Shown here one piece after another: positions 11,794 to 23,491 of a stretch of DNA of 64,000 nucleotides. Every line of letters begins with the position of its first letter. Positions within the stretch are counted from its first letter, which is position 1. The DNA is from Hanleya hanleyi (Eukaryota > Mollusca > Polyplacophora > Lepidopleurida > Hanleyidae), in NCBI GenBank assembly GCA_036873755.1, contig JAVTVY010018960.1, forward strand, positions 19,574 to 83,573. Direction: 5' to 3'. Below the pieces are notes generated by a model. The model ran no database searches. It was not told the DNA's origin and saw only the letters and a list, made by a program, of their open reading frames with translations. The position numbers and the translations under genes are program-made.

Positions 11794-12110
11794 AAATGTT
11801 TTTTAACTTCAGATTACAGTACTGGATAGGATAAGCTTATGCAGCACCCAGATTTGGATATAGTTCAACAACACACGCTCCCACACGCAATGCAGTTCAG
11901 TTCAGAATTGTCACTGTATTGTATTTCAAGAGATCTACATTGTAGAAATTTATAATGTCAAATACCAACACTAACGTTAACCAGGATGTCGTTGTTGTTG
12001 CACTTGTAAGTTTCAGACGACACGAGGTTTACAGAAATAAACAGTCAGAATTCAGCTCACTTTGTCAATTTTCTAAGGAAGAAATTGACAGACCAGGCGG
12101 GAGTTCTTAT

Positions 12111-12128
12111 TCCTATTTTCTGACACCA
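12111..12128 (-). promoter_or_regulatory. Primer-binding site
   Basis: The minus strand reads TGGTGTCAGAAAATAGGA directly after the inferred end of the 5' LTR (CGTTACA). TGGTGTCAGAA is a common Gypsy-type tRNA primer-binding start. Confidence 0.65.
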
Positions 12129-12297
12129 TGTAACGTTGTTAAGTTTCTTCTTAAACATAATAGGACATAAAACGTAACGAAGTGGTTTCCAAGCACACTT
12201 GTTTACTGCCGCCATCTATCAGAGTACAAACGTCATACATCAGGCTAATATGAAAAGCATCACTGCTAACAGCGGAAACGGATCATATATCGTTAAA
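12129..12297 (-). repeat. 5' LTR
   Basis: About 121 bases (12175-12295) match the left LTR. Extending to the primer-binding site gives a 169-base LTR, whose ends would be the inverted TGTAACG...CGTTACA if the outer CA had not been lost here (it reads CGTTAAAA). No clear target duplication is seen. Confidence 0.65.
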
Positions 12298-13316
12298 AGA
12301 ACGATCAATGAGAAAGCACCAACAGTCCAATTTATACAGGAGACTTGGTAAGTCAGTTGAGGTATTATTGCCCAATAATGGCTAAATGTATAACAGTAGA
12401 TAACAAAACGAATGTTCAACATCAGTAGATTATGTGGGTCAGACGAAAGGTCAATAGTGTAGGTCAACTTGATGGAAATAGTTTTAAGAAAAGATCAGCT
12501 AGAATATTGCAATTCAGAAACGAACAACGCAAACTAGATCAGAGGTGAAAAGGTCAGTTGAGTCTTCAGAAATACACATAATAGGTCCGAAAACTAATTG
12601 GCTGTGTTTGTTGTCATCTGTTCTGCATGCATATAACTGCACATACTGTTTCTTTTGTTTGTTTTGATTAATTATCTCTATTAGGTAGTTTAGTTCGTAT
12701 TTCGGATGTATGAACAACTGATGATTGCCCTTTCGCGATGTATGTTATTCATATCTTCGCAGATTAATTGAATTGACATAGTTAAGTAGATACATGTTCG
12801 TTTGTGTCTTCCTTACCCAAACTAGAACGGCATATATACTTGCCCCAGCTGTATGATAATTGTACCCCATACTATGTATCTCATCGAGGGTATGTTTTTT
12901 AAGTCAGAGAAAGTAATGTCATTATGATATTATTGGGAATTGTCGAAATACTATGGGACCTTTAGTGTTGTGGAAATATGGCTATATTACAGTACGAATC
13001 AGCTTATGAGGACCATCACTTGTCAGAAACGAGTAAATACAACAGGAAAAATACTCTTACATCTGTAAGATATGCCACTTGTCAAGCTATAAATGGAAGG
13101 GGGGGGGGGAGTGGAGCAAGAACATGAGAGTAGGTCACACCACATTGTCATGGAGTGAAACAATATATACAAATTCAAATAAAGAAGTGTAAGAAAAGAT
13201 AAAAAGAAAACGAGGATGAGCACGTGTATTGAAGCGATATGAAAGAGGTGGGGAAAACTGTCGACGTCTGGAGACTATTAGCATCCATATGACTCTACAT
13301 GAAAGCTTCCCCAGGC
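12298..13316. other. P450 intron sequence, no gene seen
   Basis: This A/T-rich stretch separates the retrotransposon from the minisatellite. A run of ten Gs near 13100 is the only striking feature. No exon, RNA or element signature is visible. Confidence 0.6.
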
Positions 13317-13318
13317 AC

Positions 13319-15057
13319 CCTGGATGGCCGACTGATAGGAATGTATCCAACCCTGCATGGCCGACTGATAGGAATGTATCCAACCCTGGATGGCCGACTG
13401 ATAGGAATGTATCCAACCCTGGATGGCCGACTGATAGGAATGTATCCAACCCTGGATGGCCGACTGATAGGAATGTATCCAACCCTGCATGGCCGACTGA
13501 TAGGAATGTATCCAACCCTGGATGGCCGACTGATAGGAATGTATCCAACCCTGGATGGCCGACTGATAGGAATGTATCCAACCCTGGATGGCCGACTGAT
13601 AGGAATGTATCCAACCCTGGATGGCCGACTGATAGGAATGTATCCAACCCTGCATGGCCGACTGATAGGAATGTATCCAACCCTGCATGGCCGACTGATA
13701 GGAATGTATCCAACCCTGGATGGCCGACTGATAGGAATGTATCCAACCCTGCATGGCCGACTGATAGGAATGTATCCAACCCTGGATGGCCGACTGATAG
13801 GAATGTATCCAACCCTGGATGGCCGACTGATAGGAATGTATCCAACCCTGGATGGCCGACTGATAGGAATGTATCCAACCCTGGATGGCCGACTGATAGG
13901 AATGTATCCATGGCCGACTGATAGGAATGTATCCAACCCTGCATGGCCGACTGATAGGAATGTATCCAACCCTGGATGGCCGACTGATAGGAATGTATCC
14001 AACCCTGGATGGCCGACTGATAGGAATGTATCCAACCCTGGATGGCCGACTGATAGGAATGTATCCAACCCTGGATGGCCGACTGATAGGAATGTATCCA
14101 ACCCTGGATGGCCGACTGATAGGAATGTATCCAACCCTGGATGGCCGACTGATAGGAATGTATCCAACCCTGGATGGCCGACTGATAGGAATGTATCCAA
14201 CCCTGGATGGCCGACTGATAGGAATGTATCCAACCCTGGATGGCCGACTGATAGGAATGTATCCAACCCTGGATGGCCGACTGATAGGAATGTATCCAAC
14301 CCTGGATGGCCGACTGATAGGAATGTATCCAACCCTGCATGGCCGACTGATAGGAATGTATCCAACCCTGGATGGCCGACTGATAGGAATGTATCCAACC
14401 CTGGATGGCCGACTGATAGGAATGTATCCAACCCTGCATGGCCGACTGATAGGAATGTATCCAACCCTGGATGGCCGACTGATAGGAATGTATCCAACCC
14501 TGGATGGCCGACTGATAGGAATGTATCCAACCCTGCATGGCCGACTGATAGGAATGTATCCAACCCTGGATGGCCGACTGATAGGAATGTATCCAACCCT
14601 GCATGGCCGACTGATAGGAATGTATCCAACCCTGCATGGCCGACTGATAGGAATGTATCCAACCCTGGATGGCCGACTGATAGGAATGTATCCAACCCTG
14701 CATGGCCGACTGATAGGAATGTATCCAACCCTGGATGGCCGACTGATAGGAATGTATCCAACCCTGGATGGCCGACTGATAGGAATGTATCCAACCCTGG
14801 ATGGCCGACTGATAGGAATGTATCCAACCCTGGATGGCCGACTGATAGGAATGTATCCAACCCTGCATGGCCGACTGATAGGAATGTATCCAACCCTGGA
14901 TGGCCGACTGATAGGAATGTATCCAACCCTGCATGGCCGACTGATAGGAATGTATCCAACCCTGGATGGCCGACTGATAGGAATGTATCCAACCCTGGAT
15001 GGCCGACTGATAGGAATGTATCCAACCCTGGATGGCCGACTGATAGGAATGTATCCA
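13319..15057. repeat. 33-bp minisatellite, about 52 copies
   Basis: The unit contains 'tggccgactgataggaatgt' followed by 'atccaaccctg' and one variable position (G or C before 'atgg'). Copies are nearly identical apart from that two-state site. One unit at about 13911 has lost 8 bases. Because 33 is divisible by three and the unit lacks stops in several frames, frames of about 600 codons run through it on both strands; I treat them as by-products of the repeat. It lies inside the first large P450 intron. Confidence 0.97.
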
Positions 15058-15750
15058 AAAAATATGCACCCGACGGGTGGGATCCTATTCCTTTTCACAC
15101 CCTGGAACCCCACGGGTGCCCCAGTTAGCCGTCTCTTATGACAAGCTCTCTGAGGGCTGAGGCCCATTCTTACCATGTGCATAACGACACCCAATGTCAT
15201 TTCCCGGAAGCCCCACGACACCCGTCATCTACTATTACGACCAATCAAAAGGTTGTGTTTTTACAACCACCTCCAAATTATTGCAAAATTATGGGATACC
15301 AAAATTATGGGTTGTCACGTGCCAAACACAGCAGTAATACATCAAATGTGCGTGGCCGGTACATTATAATGATTGGTTTGCACTATAATCCAAGTTAATT
15401 CTTACGTAATACTATCTTACCCCGATAGCAGCAACAGGTGCATTGACACGTGGCTCAGCGAGTGAGCTCCGGTTCGTTCTCCTGGTCTCTTCCATATCTC
15501 TTCAAACTGGGACGGCTTTTCTAACTACATGTATTGATAACTGGTGTAAATATGACAAATATGGATCAGATTGTCCTACTATGCCAAGAAAGGACCAATA
15601 AGCTTACGTTTATGATAATTATGGCAAGTTCTGATCGAAAACAGCCCAGTTATCATCGAGTAAAACATTTCCTAGGTTAAAGAGACAGCAAAGCGCTCCG
15701 ATGAACGAATCAGAACTCACGATGTCTGCCACGTATCAGTGCACCGTCCG
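15058..15750. other. Sequence flanking the minisatellite; dispersed-repeat remnant
   Basis: Directly after the array is a block with 'cacgggtg' and 'gagggctgaggcccattctt' words. It resembles a dispersed animal repeat I have met in mollusc sequence, but I cannot name it. No coding exon is evident. Confidence 0.4.
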
Positions 15751-15754
15751 CTCC

Positions 15755-17036
15755 TATCGGATGTTGTCCTGCAAGACAGAAGTGGTCAACAATTTCCAAT
15801 GATGTCAGCAAGATGTCATGAAGTTCTTTACATAAAACCCTTACCACTGAACAGTATTCTTTATCCAAATGAATTTCCAAGTCGTTTTCTAGAGAATGTC
15901 ACGCTTTAAATATGACTGTTCATTTGAACACCATGGAGATGTATAATACATGATGTTCAAACGGTCGCTAGCCCAGGGTTAACTGGAATTAGACACAAGT
16001 TACTACACGTAGTGCCAGAGACCTTGCACCCTACAGTCGTATGTTGCCATCAGTGTACAATATTTATCACAGAATTTGAGAAAATTTGAATGAAGGTGTT
16101 GAATGGTGGTATACAAGCGTCTAGTCCGTCATTCATAATTGAGCTGTCGTCCATTAAAGAATATCCGCGTCCATAATGCAAAGACCTATTCCATGTCAAT
16201 ATAACAGTATTAGCACCAAATTCAAAAAGACAATCGTAGTATACATAAACATAGGCTAGTTTCCTGCAAGAGAGAAGCGGTCAACAGTTTTCAATGATGC
16301 CGACAAGACATGATGATGTTCCAAAGTACATGGGTTTATACGGCCCCTAGCCCCGGGTTAAGCGGAATTAGATAAAAGTTACGTAACGCCATAGATCTTG
16401 CACGCTACGCTCGTATTTTGCTATCAGCATGCGATATTTATCGCCAAATTTGAGAAACTTTGAGTGGAGGCGCTTGGTGGAATAGCCCTGTTTAATAAGT
16501 TTCTCCAACAATGTTTTGTGACGTTGATTGAAATCGTCACATTGAACACAGGATCTAGCAAATGCTAATAGGCGAGAAATGTATACGCCATATGCAGGTC
16601 CCACTGGAATATTACTGTCCAGAAAGGGATAGTTTACGATGTTGAAATTGTAATCATCTCCTTTGTCATAAAGCCGACGAGAGAGAAGGACCTTTAGCAT
16701 CAAGTTCTTCCGTAAGACATTTTGAGTTTTTCAATATCCACATACATTCAACGCCAGAGTTGAATGAATTTTGAATGGTGGTATAGCCTTGTTTGAGGCA
16801 ATACTATTCTGTGGCGTTTATTGAAACTGTCACATTTTTAACAGAATCTAGCAAATTCTATCATGAGAGATATGTATACGCCGTATGAAATATTGCTATC
16901 CAGAAATGGGTAGTTAATTATGTCAAAATTGTAATCGTCTATCGAAGAGTGGACGTGAGAGAAAGACGTTTTCATCCTCGTATTGGTATAATCCAAATAT
17001 GATGTTCCATCTGGGCTATCATTAGTTTCCTTCAAA
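15755..17036 (-). mobile_element. Tandem truncated copies of a reverse-transcriptase element
   Basis: At least three partial copies lie head to tail: about 15755-16110 (non-coding 3' part only), about 16245-16720 and about 16730-17036. The coding parts read RRLYDKGDDYNF, YPFLDSNIPVGPAYGVYIS and RLHSKFLKFGDKYRML. They represent the C-terminal half of the RT protein found more fully at 28656-29356. Because YPFLDSNI occurs in both coding fragments, these are separate copies and not one gene. Tandem, 5'-truncated arrays of this sort are typical of Penelope-like elements, but the family assignment is tentative. Confidence 0.75.
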
Positions 17037-17044
17037 TCCAGTTA

Positions 17045-17197
17045 ATGGGTATATATCCTCCACAGCGGGGGTATATATCCTCCACAGCGGGGGTATATAT
17101 CCTCCACAGCGGGGTTATATATCCTCCACAGCGGGGGTATATGTCCTTCACAGCGGGGTATATATCCTCCACAGCGGGGGTATATATCCTCCACAAC
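17045..17197. repeat. 23-bp minisatellite arising at the RT element
   Basis: About seven copies of 'tatatatcctccacagcggg' with one or two extra Gs. The array abuts the RT fragment where the sister copy (29050) reads 'ggatatatatccttcactgc' inside the coding sequence, so the array seems to have expanded from that coding motif. Confidence 0.85.
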
Positions 17198-17967
17198 GTT
17201 GGTAAAGAAGGAAGTATCCAGTGCCAGGGAGATCGTCTATCTAAAATTTGACTTTGAAATGATCAAGAGTTTTGACGCACTGCATACGTCACATTGAGGT
17301 CATGCAGAAATCACTGGCGGCCTATAAAAGACGGATACACGCGAAGATTCTTCGCTTGCTTGGGACGAGAGCCTCATAGAATAGGACGTACAGCAAAATC
17401 TACAATGAATTATTCAGCTCTAGCCTATGCATGGCATTCAGTTGATGGCCACGATAATTTATTCTTGAAGCCATGTGCTATATTTTTGGTGTATAATGAT
17501 GCTATTTTATACGTATATTTTCTTTGTACAACGAAATCTCATAGAAGCTTCAAAATAATTTAGATACAACTGGACTTGTTGTGAACAGTGTTTTCTATTT
17601 TTAATTTTGGTGTATCACATACAGCATGGTTTGAGAGAACAGGTGAGGCATAAAACAAGATCAACCCCATTAACTCATTTGCCGATGTCCACAACTTCAC
17701 CAACGGTAGATAGACAAAAACAACAACAACAACAACACAATAGACAAACAAATAAAGTGCGGAAACTAGATATAAAACTTCAGCAGTAAAGAAATGAAGA
17801 AGTTGTTATCCATAGAATAAAGAATTTTTTTTTATCCATAGAATAACATTGTCTTAGATATAAAACATAAAATCCACCACAGCAGATATACAAATCTAGG
17901 CTTAAAATAACATACCGAACTACAATTGTACAATGTCTATCTATCTATCTATCTATCTATGTTGCAG
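17198..17967. other. P450 intron end, no gene seen
   Basis: A/T-rich sequence with an AAC microsatellite near 17719 and an ATCT microsatellite (about 17936-17960) that merges into the acceptor of the next P450 exon. No other feature is seen. Confidence 0.6.
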
Positions 17968-18106
17968 GCCACGTATGATCCTGGAGTCCAGAGAGGTCTG
18001 ATAGATTTATTTATACAGGCACAAGACGAGGACAAAATGGAGGACGGGTCACCCTGGATAGGAGACAACATTATAATGGGATCCTTGTCAGAAATGTTAG
18101 CAGCTG
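17968..18106 (+). CDS. Cytochrome P450, internal exon (G-I helix linker)
   Basis: The exon follows 'ctatgttgcag' and precedes GTCAGT. It enters in phase 0, matching the end of the exon at 3504, and leaves one base of a codon. The peptide begins ATYDPGVQRGLIDLFIQAQ and ends NIIMGSLSEMLAAG. This is the P450 segment in which a TYDP motif precedes the H helix and leads into the I helix. The I-helix Gly codon is split across the next junction. The acceptor polypyrimidine tract overlaps an ATCT microsatellite, so splicing strength may vary with repeat length (inference). Confidence 0.9.
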
Positions 18107-18189
18107 GTCAGTATCGTGAACTGATTGTAGGACATATTCTTTCCTGACATCTCCCTCCCCTCATATTTCAAAAATTTAATAGATATATT

Positions 18190-18830
18190 TTATGTAATTT
18201 TGTTTCCTAAAATAGTTTCCGAAAAATGATCTGAAGCCAATTGATCGAAAGCCCCGGCGGCCATCTCAGGTGGATACAAAACACTTATAAAGTATATTAA
18301 TCTCCTGAACCACTGAACTGATCGATGTAATAATACTCGGCATACATGGTCGATGGGTGGCGGTCTAGAAAAATTCCTCATTTCAAGTGGGTCCGTAAAC
18401 AAATATGGCCACCATTGACCAATCAATATCGTTGGATTTTCAAGTAGCGGATTTTATGGCGAAAACATGTTATTTGACATGGCAATGAAAAATGAATGGG
18501 TCCCTTGATTGGTATAAAGAGTTATGGTGTTTCTTGGACATAAATATGCCGTTTTCGCCATGAAAATCTGGTACTTGAAAATCCGGTACTTGAAAATCCA
18601 ATGATTTTGATTGGTCTATGGCGGTCATATTTTTTAGGGAGCAACACCATATGGAACCTCGACCCATCGATCATGTATGCCGAGTATCGCATCGATCGGT
18701 TCAGTGGTTCGAGAGATTAATACCTTTAAACGATTTCGTATTAACCCAGATGACCGCCAGGGATTCGGATCAATCGGATTCAGGTATTTTTTGGGGGGAA
18801 CTTACATAAAATATATCTTTTATAGAAGCT
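18190..18830. repeat. Fold-back element (inverted repeat arms of about 250 bp)
   Basis: Sequence at about 18405-18450 ('ccattgaccaatcaatatcg', 'ttggattttcaagtagcgga') is matched in reverse complement at about 18575-18620. The similarity continues outward, including 'ggtcgatgggt' against 'acccatcgatc' and 'ccactgaactgatcgatg' against 'catcgatcggttcagtgg'. A loop of about 60-100 bases lies between. No ORF is supported. Confidence 0.75.
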
Positions 18831-19265
18831 CCAGTTCATCAAGGATATCTTCAGTTTTAAAACAGTTGATTGGTCAATTCAAATTTTCAAAAAGAAACCA
18901 GGAATTTTCATTGGCTTGTAGAGACAACTGGAAGAATATCCAACCAATCAGAGAGTTACTGCAAAGATCCAGTCGTTCAGTCTGACATCCATTAGGCAGC
19001 CGCGGTCCAGGTATCGTTTCCGAATCAAAACTCACAAAACCCTCTCTTCAACCGCCAATAAATTCGTGAATGTGCCTCTCACCAACCCCCACAGCGTGGT
19101 TAACATAAGGATTATCTAAAACAAGAAGATCGTCCATATAGCGTTTGGTTATTTGAGGATAGAAACGCTTCGTTAATAGCTTTTCTAAATAATCGAAAGA
19201 CGAATATTATCTAACGTTTTTCAAACAGATGCCCGTACGGTGTTATTACCTCCGTTACCTACAAT

Positions 19266-20625
19266 TGCTGCCATTACCCCTGGAGAGGCATTTTGGCCAT
19301 TATCCCTGTGGGTTACTTCTTTTCATTTCCCTGGGTGTCTTGATTGTCATTACCCTGGGCGTCATAATTTCCAACACCGCTGGTTGTCATGATTGGCAAT
19401 ACGCCTGGGTGTCATGATTGTCATTATTGCTGTGTGTCACGGTTGCCATTACCCCTGTGAGCCATGATTTTCATTCCCTCTGGGCGTCACGATTGGCATT
19501 ACCCCTGGGTGTCATTACCTCATTACCCCGGGGTGTCATAATCGTCATTACTCTTGGGTGTCTTCATTGTCATTTACCCTGTGTGTCATTATTGTCATTA
19601 CTCCTGGGTGTCATGATTGTCATTACCCCTGGGTGTCATGATTTTCATTCCCTCTGGGCATCATGATTGTCATTACCCCTGGGTGTCATTACCTCATTAC
19701 CCCTGGGTGTCATAATCGTCATCACTCCTGGGTGTCATAATCGTCATTACCCCGGGTGTCATGATCGTCATTACCCGGGGTGTCATGATCGGCATTACCC
19801 CTGGGTGTCATAATCGGCATTACCCCTGGTTGTCATGATTGTCATTACCCCTGGGTGTCATGATCGTCATTACCCTGGGTGTCATGATTTTTATTCTCCC
19901 TGAGTGTCATGATTGTCATTACCCCTGGTTGTCATGATTGTCATTACCCCTGGGTGTCATAATCGTCATTACCCCTGAGTGTCATGATCGTCATTACCCC
20001 GGGTGTCATGATTGTCATTACCCCTGGTTGTCATGATTGTCATTACCCCTGGGTGTCATAATCGTCATTACCCTGGGTGTCATAATCGGCATTACCCCTG
20101 AGTGTCATGATCGTCATTACCCCTGGTTGTCATGATTGTCATTACTCCTGGGTGTCATGATCGTCATTACCCTGGGTGTCATGATCGGCATTACCCCTGG
20201 GTGTCATAATCGGCATTACCCCTGGTTGTCATGATTGTCATTACTCCCGGGTGTCATGATCGTCATTACCCTGGGTGTCATGATTTTTATTCTCCGTGGG
20301 TGTCATGATTGTCATTACCCCTGGTTGTCATGATTGTCATTACTCCTGGGTGTCATAATCGTCATTACCCCTGAGTGTCATGATCGTCATTACCCTGGGT
20401 GTCATGATTTTCATTCTCCCTGGGTGTCATGATTGTCATTACCCCTATGTGTCATGATTATCATTACCCTGTGTGTCATGATTGTCATTATCCTTGTGTG
20501 TCATGATTGTCATTACCACTGGGCGTCACGATTGCCATTACCATGGGTGTCATGATTGCCATAGTTATCCCTGGATGTCATGATTGTCATTATCCCTGGG
20601 TATTGTTATTCTCATTACCCCTAAA
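19266..20625. repeat. 25-bp degenerate minisatellite
   Basis: The unit is roughly 'tgtcatgattgtcattaccc' followed by 'ctggg', repeated about 50 times with many single-base changes (cgtc/ggca, cctgg/cggg). It fills most of the 2.6-kb P450 intron and ends about 110 bases before the next exon. Confidence 0.93.
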
Positions 20626-20736
20626 TTGTCATTAACCTGTTTGTCGTTATACCCTGACGTCATCACCTATGCCATTGTTGCCATTATCGATGCCATTTTT
20701 GTCTCATTAGTCGACGTAACCCCGTCTGTCTTACAG

Positions 20737-21002
20737 GTATTATAACATCGCTGACTGCAATCTTAGGATTCTTTCTGATTGGACTACACAAGCCGAGCGT
20801 GTTCCGACGCATGCAAGAAGAAATCGACCGGGTAATTGGCCGAGAGCGAAGTCCAGCACTGACTGATAGGGCCAGAATGCCGTACACACGGGCCGTTGCT
20901 TTTGAAACACTCCGCTACATTTCCCTCACACCGTTGGCCCTTCCACATAGCCCTATAGATGATATGGAAATAGGGGACTACGTTCTACCCAAGGGGAGCA
21001 CG
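20737..21002 (+). CDS. Cytochrome P450, internal exon (I helix to K helix)
   Basis: The exon follows 'ctgtcttacag' and is followed by GTGAGT. Its first two bases complete the Gly codon started at 18106, and it ends in phase 0. GGIITS is the I-helix oxygen-activation region. HKPSVFRRMQEEIDRVIG is the J helix. ETLR is the ExxR of the K helix that helps hold the haem pocket. VLPKGST is the strand after it. All are in the canonical order and spacing for a microsomal P450. Confidence 0.94.
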
Positions 21003-21128
21003 GTGAGTGTTCTGTGAATCCATATTGGTACATAGGGAAGGGGGGGGGGGGGGGCGAGTATTTCTTTTTAAAATTGTTTCTATTATTATTATTTTTTATA
21101 TCAAATTATTTTCACACTTTCTTGATAA

Positions 21129-21300
21129 TGCACAAATACTTGTGTTGGATGGGTCAGCCCCGTTCGAGACTCGAACCCGCGCGCTCAGCAGTAAATGGAG
21201 TCGATAGGTTTAAGGCGCATGCATTTACTGCTGGCGATTTAGTGCCAAACTTTGAGGGCGCGGGTTCGAGTCTCACGTGGGACTGTAACCCATGTTGACG
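21129..21300 (+). repeat. Rearranged tRNA-derived SINE fragments
   Basis: 'ttgggtcagccccgttcgag' type sequence and 'gcgggttcgagtctcacgtg' give two opposed B-box-like motifs, with a shared 'gcatttactgctggcgattt' that also occurs at about 5142-5158 in reverse. It looks like two partial SINE copies in inverted orientation. Confidence 0.5.
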
Positions 21301-21305
21301 GTTAG

Positions 21306-21440
21306 ACGGTTGTCCACGTCTTTCCTTTATTTACGTAACACAGTAACGCCCACTAATATCTATCTTGACGCTTCAACATCCTAGTGAGGTCGCTCTGACG
21401 GATCTAATCTATTTCGTGATATGCAATGGAATTGACACTA
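21306..21440 (+). repeat. Fragment of the 7.3-kb palindromic element family
   Basis: 'cagtaacgcccactaa', 'cttgacgcttcaac', 'ccta/ctggtga' and 'atggaattgacactaat' follow in the same order and spacing as at about 40715-40820 in the palindrome. This short fragment shows that the family has more than one copy in the genome. Confidence 0.65.
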
Positions 21441-22199
21441 ATGGAGTTCGCCAGCCCGAACTGACGCCAGGTGGCTATGTGTACCGATAGGTAAATGGCC
21501 CATGCCCATGTCGCTTTTCCGGACGTCACAAGGGCAACGTCATAATGGAACAACGCTATAAGTGTGCACCCCAGGGATTTTTCCATTCGGCATGGAATAG
21601 ACTATGGGTCCGTTTTTCGGTCACCAATTGTCGTAAAATCTTCAATCCAAATCACTTATATGTATATATTTTCTGAAAGAGCATGATTAGACTATTATTT
21701 TAAGATATAGCGCTGCTATGTTATAGAAAAATGAATCTCGAACATTCTCCTCCAAGCTTGCTTCATTTTTCCTAGAAAAGCCCTTAAAATGTCGACAAAT
21801 GGTCAAATTCGGCTCAATTTCTAGAAAAATCTGTTTGAGCGATTTCAATTAAACTTCTTACTCACGTTCCCTGGTCCGGTCTCAACTTAAAAAGGCAAAA
21901 ATGGGGGTTAACCTGGCAGTTTTTTGTCAGATTTTCTTCCCGTAAATAGTCCTGATTTTTAGGCACACCCAAGGGGCATAACTGAGGCAGGACAAAATTT
22001 ACTCCATGATCCCGATCAGCGTGCAGACGAAGCAAGCCATCGATCTGTACGTGCTCGTTTGCAGCGTTGATAATACTGAATAGGATGGTATTATAGATAT
22101 AGGCTGTTAAGAAGACAAGAAGAATTTTGATGTAGCAGAACACGGGCAGTTTATCGTATTATGAAATTGTGGAGGGCCACCTAACTGTTCGTTTTATGA

Positions 22200-22390
22200 C
22201 GCCACGTCTTCGTTATCTCTATAACGCAAGACTCGACAAATATCATCATTCCAAGAGAACAGATTGGTTTCAAAAAACGTACCGTTGATCACAAGTTTGT
22301 CATCAAATCATTAATGGATAAATACACCAAGCAGCTATTATTGATTTTTCAAAGGCGTTTGATATTGTTTGGAAGTTGATACCTCATGCG
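22200..22390 (+). pseudogene. LINE reverse-transcriptase fragment
   Basis: In broken frames the sequence reads EQIGFKKRTVDHKFVIKSLM and then IIDFSKAFDIVW. The latter is the first catalytic-Asp motif of non-LTR retrotransposon RTs (usually xIDFSKAFDxV). Only about 60 residues remain. It abuts the left edge of the decayed Polinton. Confidence 0.8.
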
Positions 22391-22888
22391 GGTCAACCGG
22401 GTCGTCTGTTGTGGTGGAGTTGCGGCAACCGTTGTTGTGGGAGCCGATGATGTCGTTGTGAGAGCCGATGATGTCGTTGTGGGAGGCGTTGACGTCGTTG
22501 TGGGAGCCGAAGATGTGGACGTAGTTGCTCGTGGTACAAGGCGAGTGTTCAACCAGCCAGTAGGACGATCAGGAAATGGATCCATATCTTCCATGTCTGT
22601 ATCCTCTTCAGTCTCGACGAGTATCTCGTCGTCCTCATCGTCGAGATTGTCCTCTATCTGTATATCTTGTTGTCTGGCAATTAGTCTAGGATCTTGTTGA
22701 CCATGCTTCCTGCCTCTGGAATGGAAGCTCCGGCAGTATTATTAGCTTCAGCAGACTCCACCGTGTTGAATAGTGTACGTCTAACATTATCAGCCATGAT
22801 GCGGTCCCTCAAAGCTTCGGCAGTATTAGCTTCAGCAGCAAACTCAATCGTGTTGAATAGTGTACGTCTAGTATTAGCCATGATGTGG
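22349..22888 (-). pseudogene. Left, inverted copy of the N-terminal part of the RING-protein gene
   Basis: The minus strand has an ATG near 22880 (MANTRRTLFNT), followed by two tandem copies of a segment like RRTLFNTxEFAAEANTAEA. It then reads RQQDIQIEDNLDDED, acidic sequence and a Thr/Pro-rich tail (TTTSSAPTTT). The first half matches the N-terminus of the + strand gene at 23492-24297, so the two genes are divergent duplicates. The tail runs into the LINE fragment and no RING domain follows, so this copy is truncated and chimeric. A TATA-like AATATAAAAG lies on the same strand at about 22928-22937. Confidence 0.65.
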
Positions 22889-23491
22889 TTGAAATGAGTA
22901 GGTAACAGACGACAGCGCACCTGGCTTTTATATTCTACCGCACACTGAGCACCCGGATGCGCGCGGACGTCAGCGAAATCCACTTTTGGCTGATGCCGTT
23001 TTGTTATGTCGACCAGCGAGATTGTGTTTTCTCCGCGATGTACAAAGCAGGCTAAATTTTCAATACACGGGCGAGCCTGTCTAAAAAAACTTTAGGCTTG
23101 AGCCTTGGAAGATTATAATGTAGCCCTCCAATTTTTAGAATGATTATTGATTAATGATTATTTTGTTGTCAGTTTGTTCGTTTCAAAGCCCGAATTTTAC
23201 CGGCGTCATTGTGTAAAATGGACGGAAAATTTTAAATAAACGGGTTACCCTGTCTAAAAAAACTATAGGCTTGAACCTTGGAAAGTTATTATAGACCTCT
23301 ACAAAATTCAGAAGGCTAACTGATGGGAAAGTGTGATTTTTCTCCTTCCAAAGACTCTAGTGTGAAAACACAGCTATTAGAGTATGGGATCGAATATATG
23401 TACGGCCGTGGTGTTTTCACAATGCGCGGTGTGCGGTAGAATATAATAGCCAAGCGCGCTGTTGTCTGTTACTCACGCATTTCAACCACAT
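22889..23491. promoter_or_regulatory. Divergent intergenic region between the duplicated RING-type genes
   Basis: The two outer edges are inverted copies of one promoter-like block. On the left it reads (minus) gaatataaaagccaggtgcg, on the right gaatataatagccaagcgcg, and both run on to 'cgtctgttac' and 'ttcaaccacatc' just before the ATG. Between them is a direct repeat of about 60 bp, with 'ctgtctaaaaaaact' at about 23081 and 23252. Confidence 0.6.

Larger units (their letters stand above)
7074..12297 (-). mobile_element. Decayed Ty3/Gypsy LTR retrotransposon
   Basis: The element reads right to left: LTR, primer-binding site, gag, protease, reverse transcriptase, RNase H, integrase, polypurine tract, LTR. 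The order PR-RT-RH-IN is diagnostic of Ty3/Gypsy. The two ends share a direct repeat of about 121 bp (7074-7194 and 12175-12295). Stop codons and frameshifts interrupt pol in several places, so it cannot be autonomous. Gag with two Cys/His knuckles and a DCG protease motif resemble the mag-like lineage common in invertebrates (recollection, not a search). It lies antisense inside the first large visible P450 intron. Confidence 0.93.

Noticed and set aside
13319..15057. CRISPR-like appearance of a regular repeat array
   Set aside because: Units abut directly with no unique spacers, and the genome is eukaryotic. It is a minisatellite.
13135..15221. Five overlapping open frames of about 400-650 codons on both strands
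   Set aside because: All arise from the 33-bp tandem repeat, which lacks stops and is divisible by three. There is no other coding signal or conserved domain.
19229..19666. Open frames in the 25-bp minisatellite
   Set aside because: They are short, broken and driven by the repeat, with no domain.
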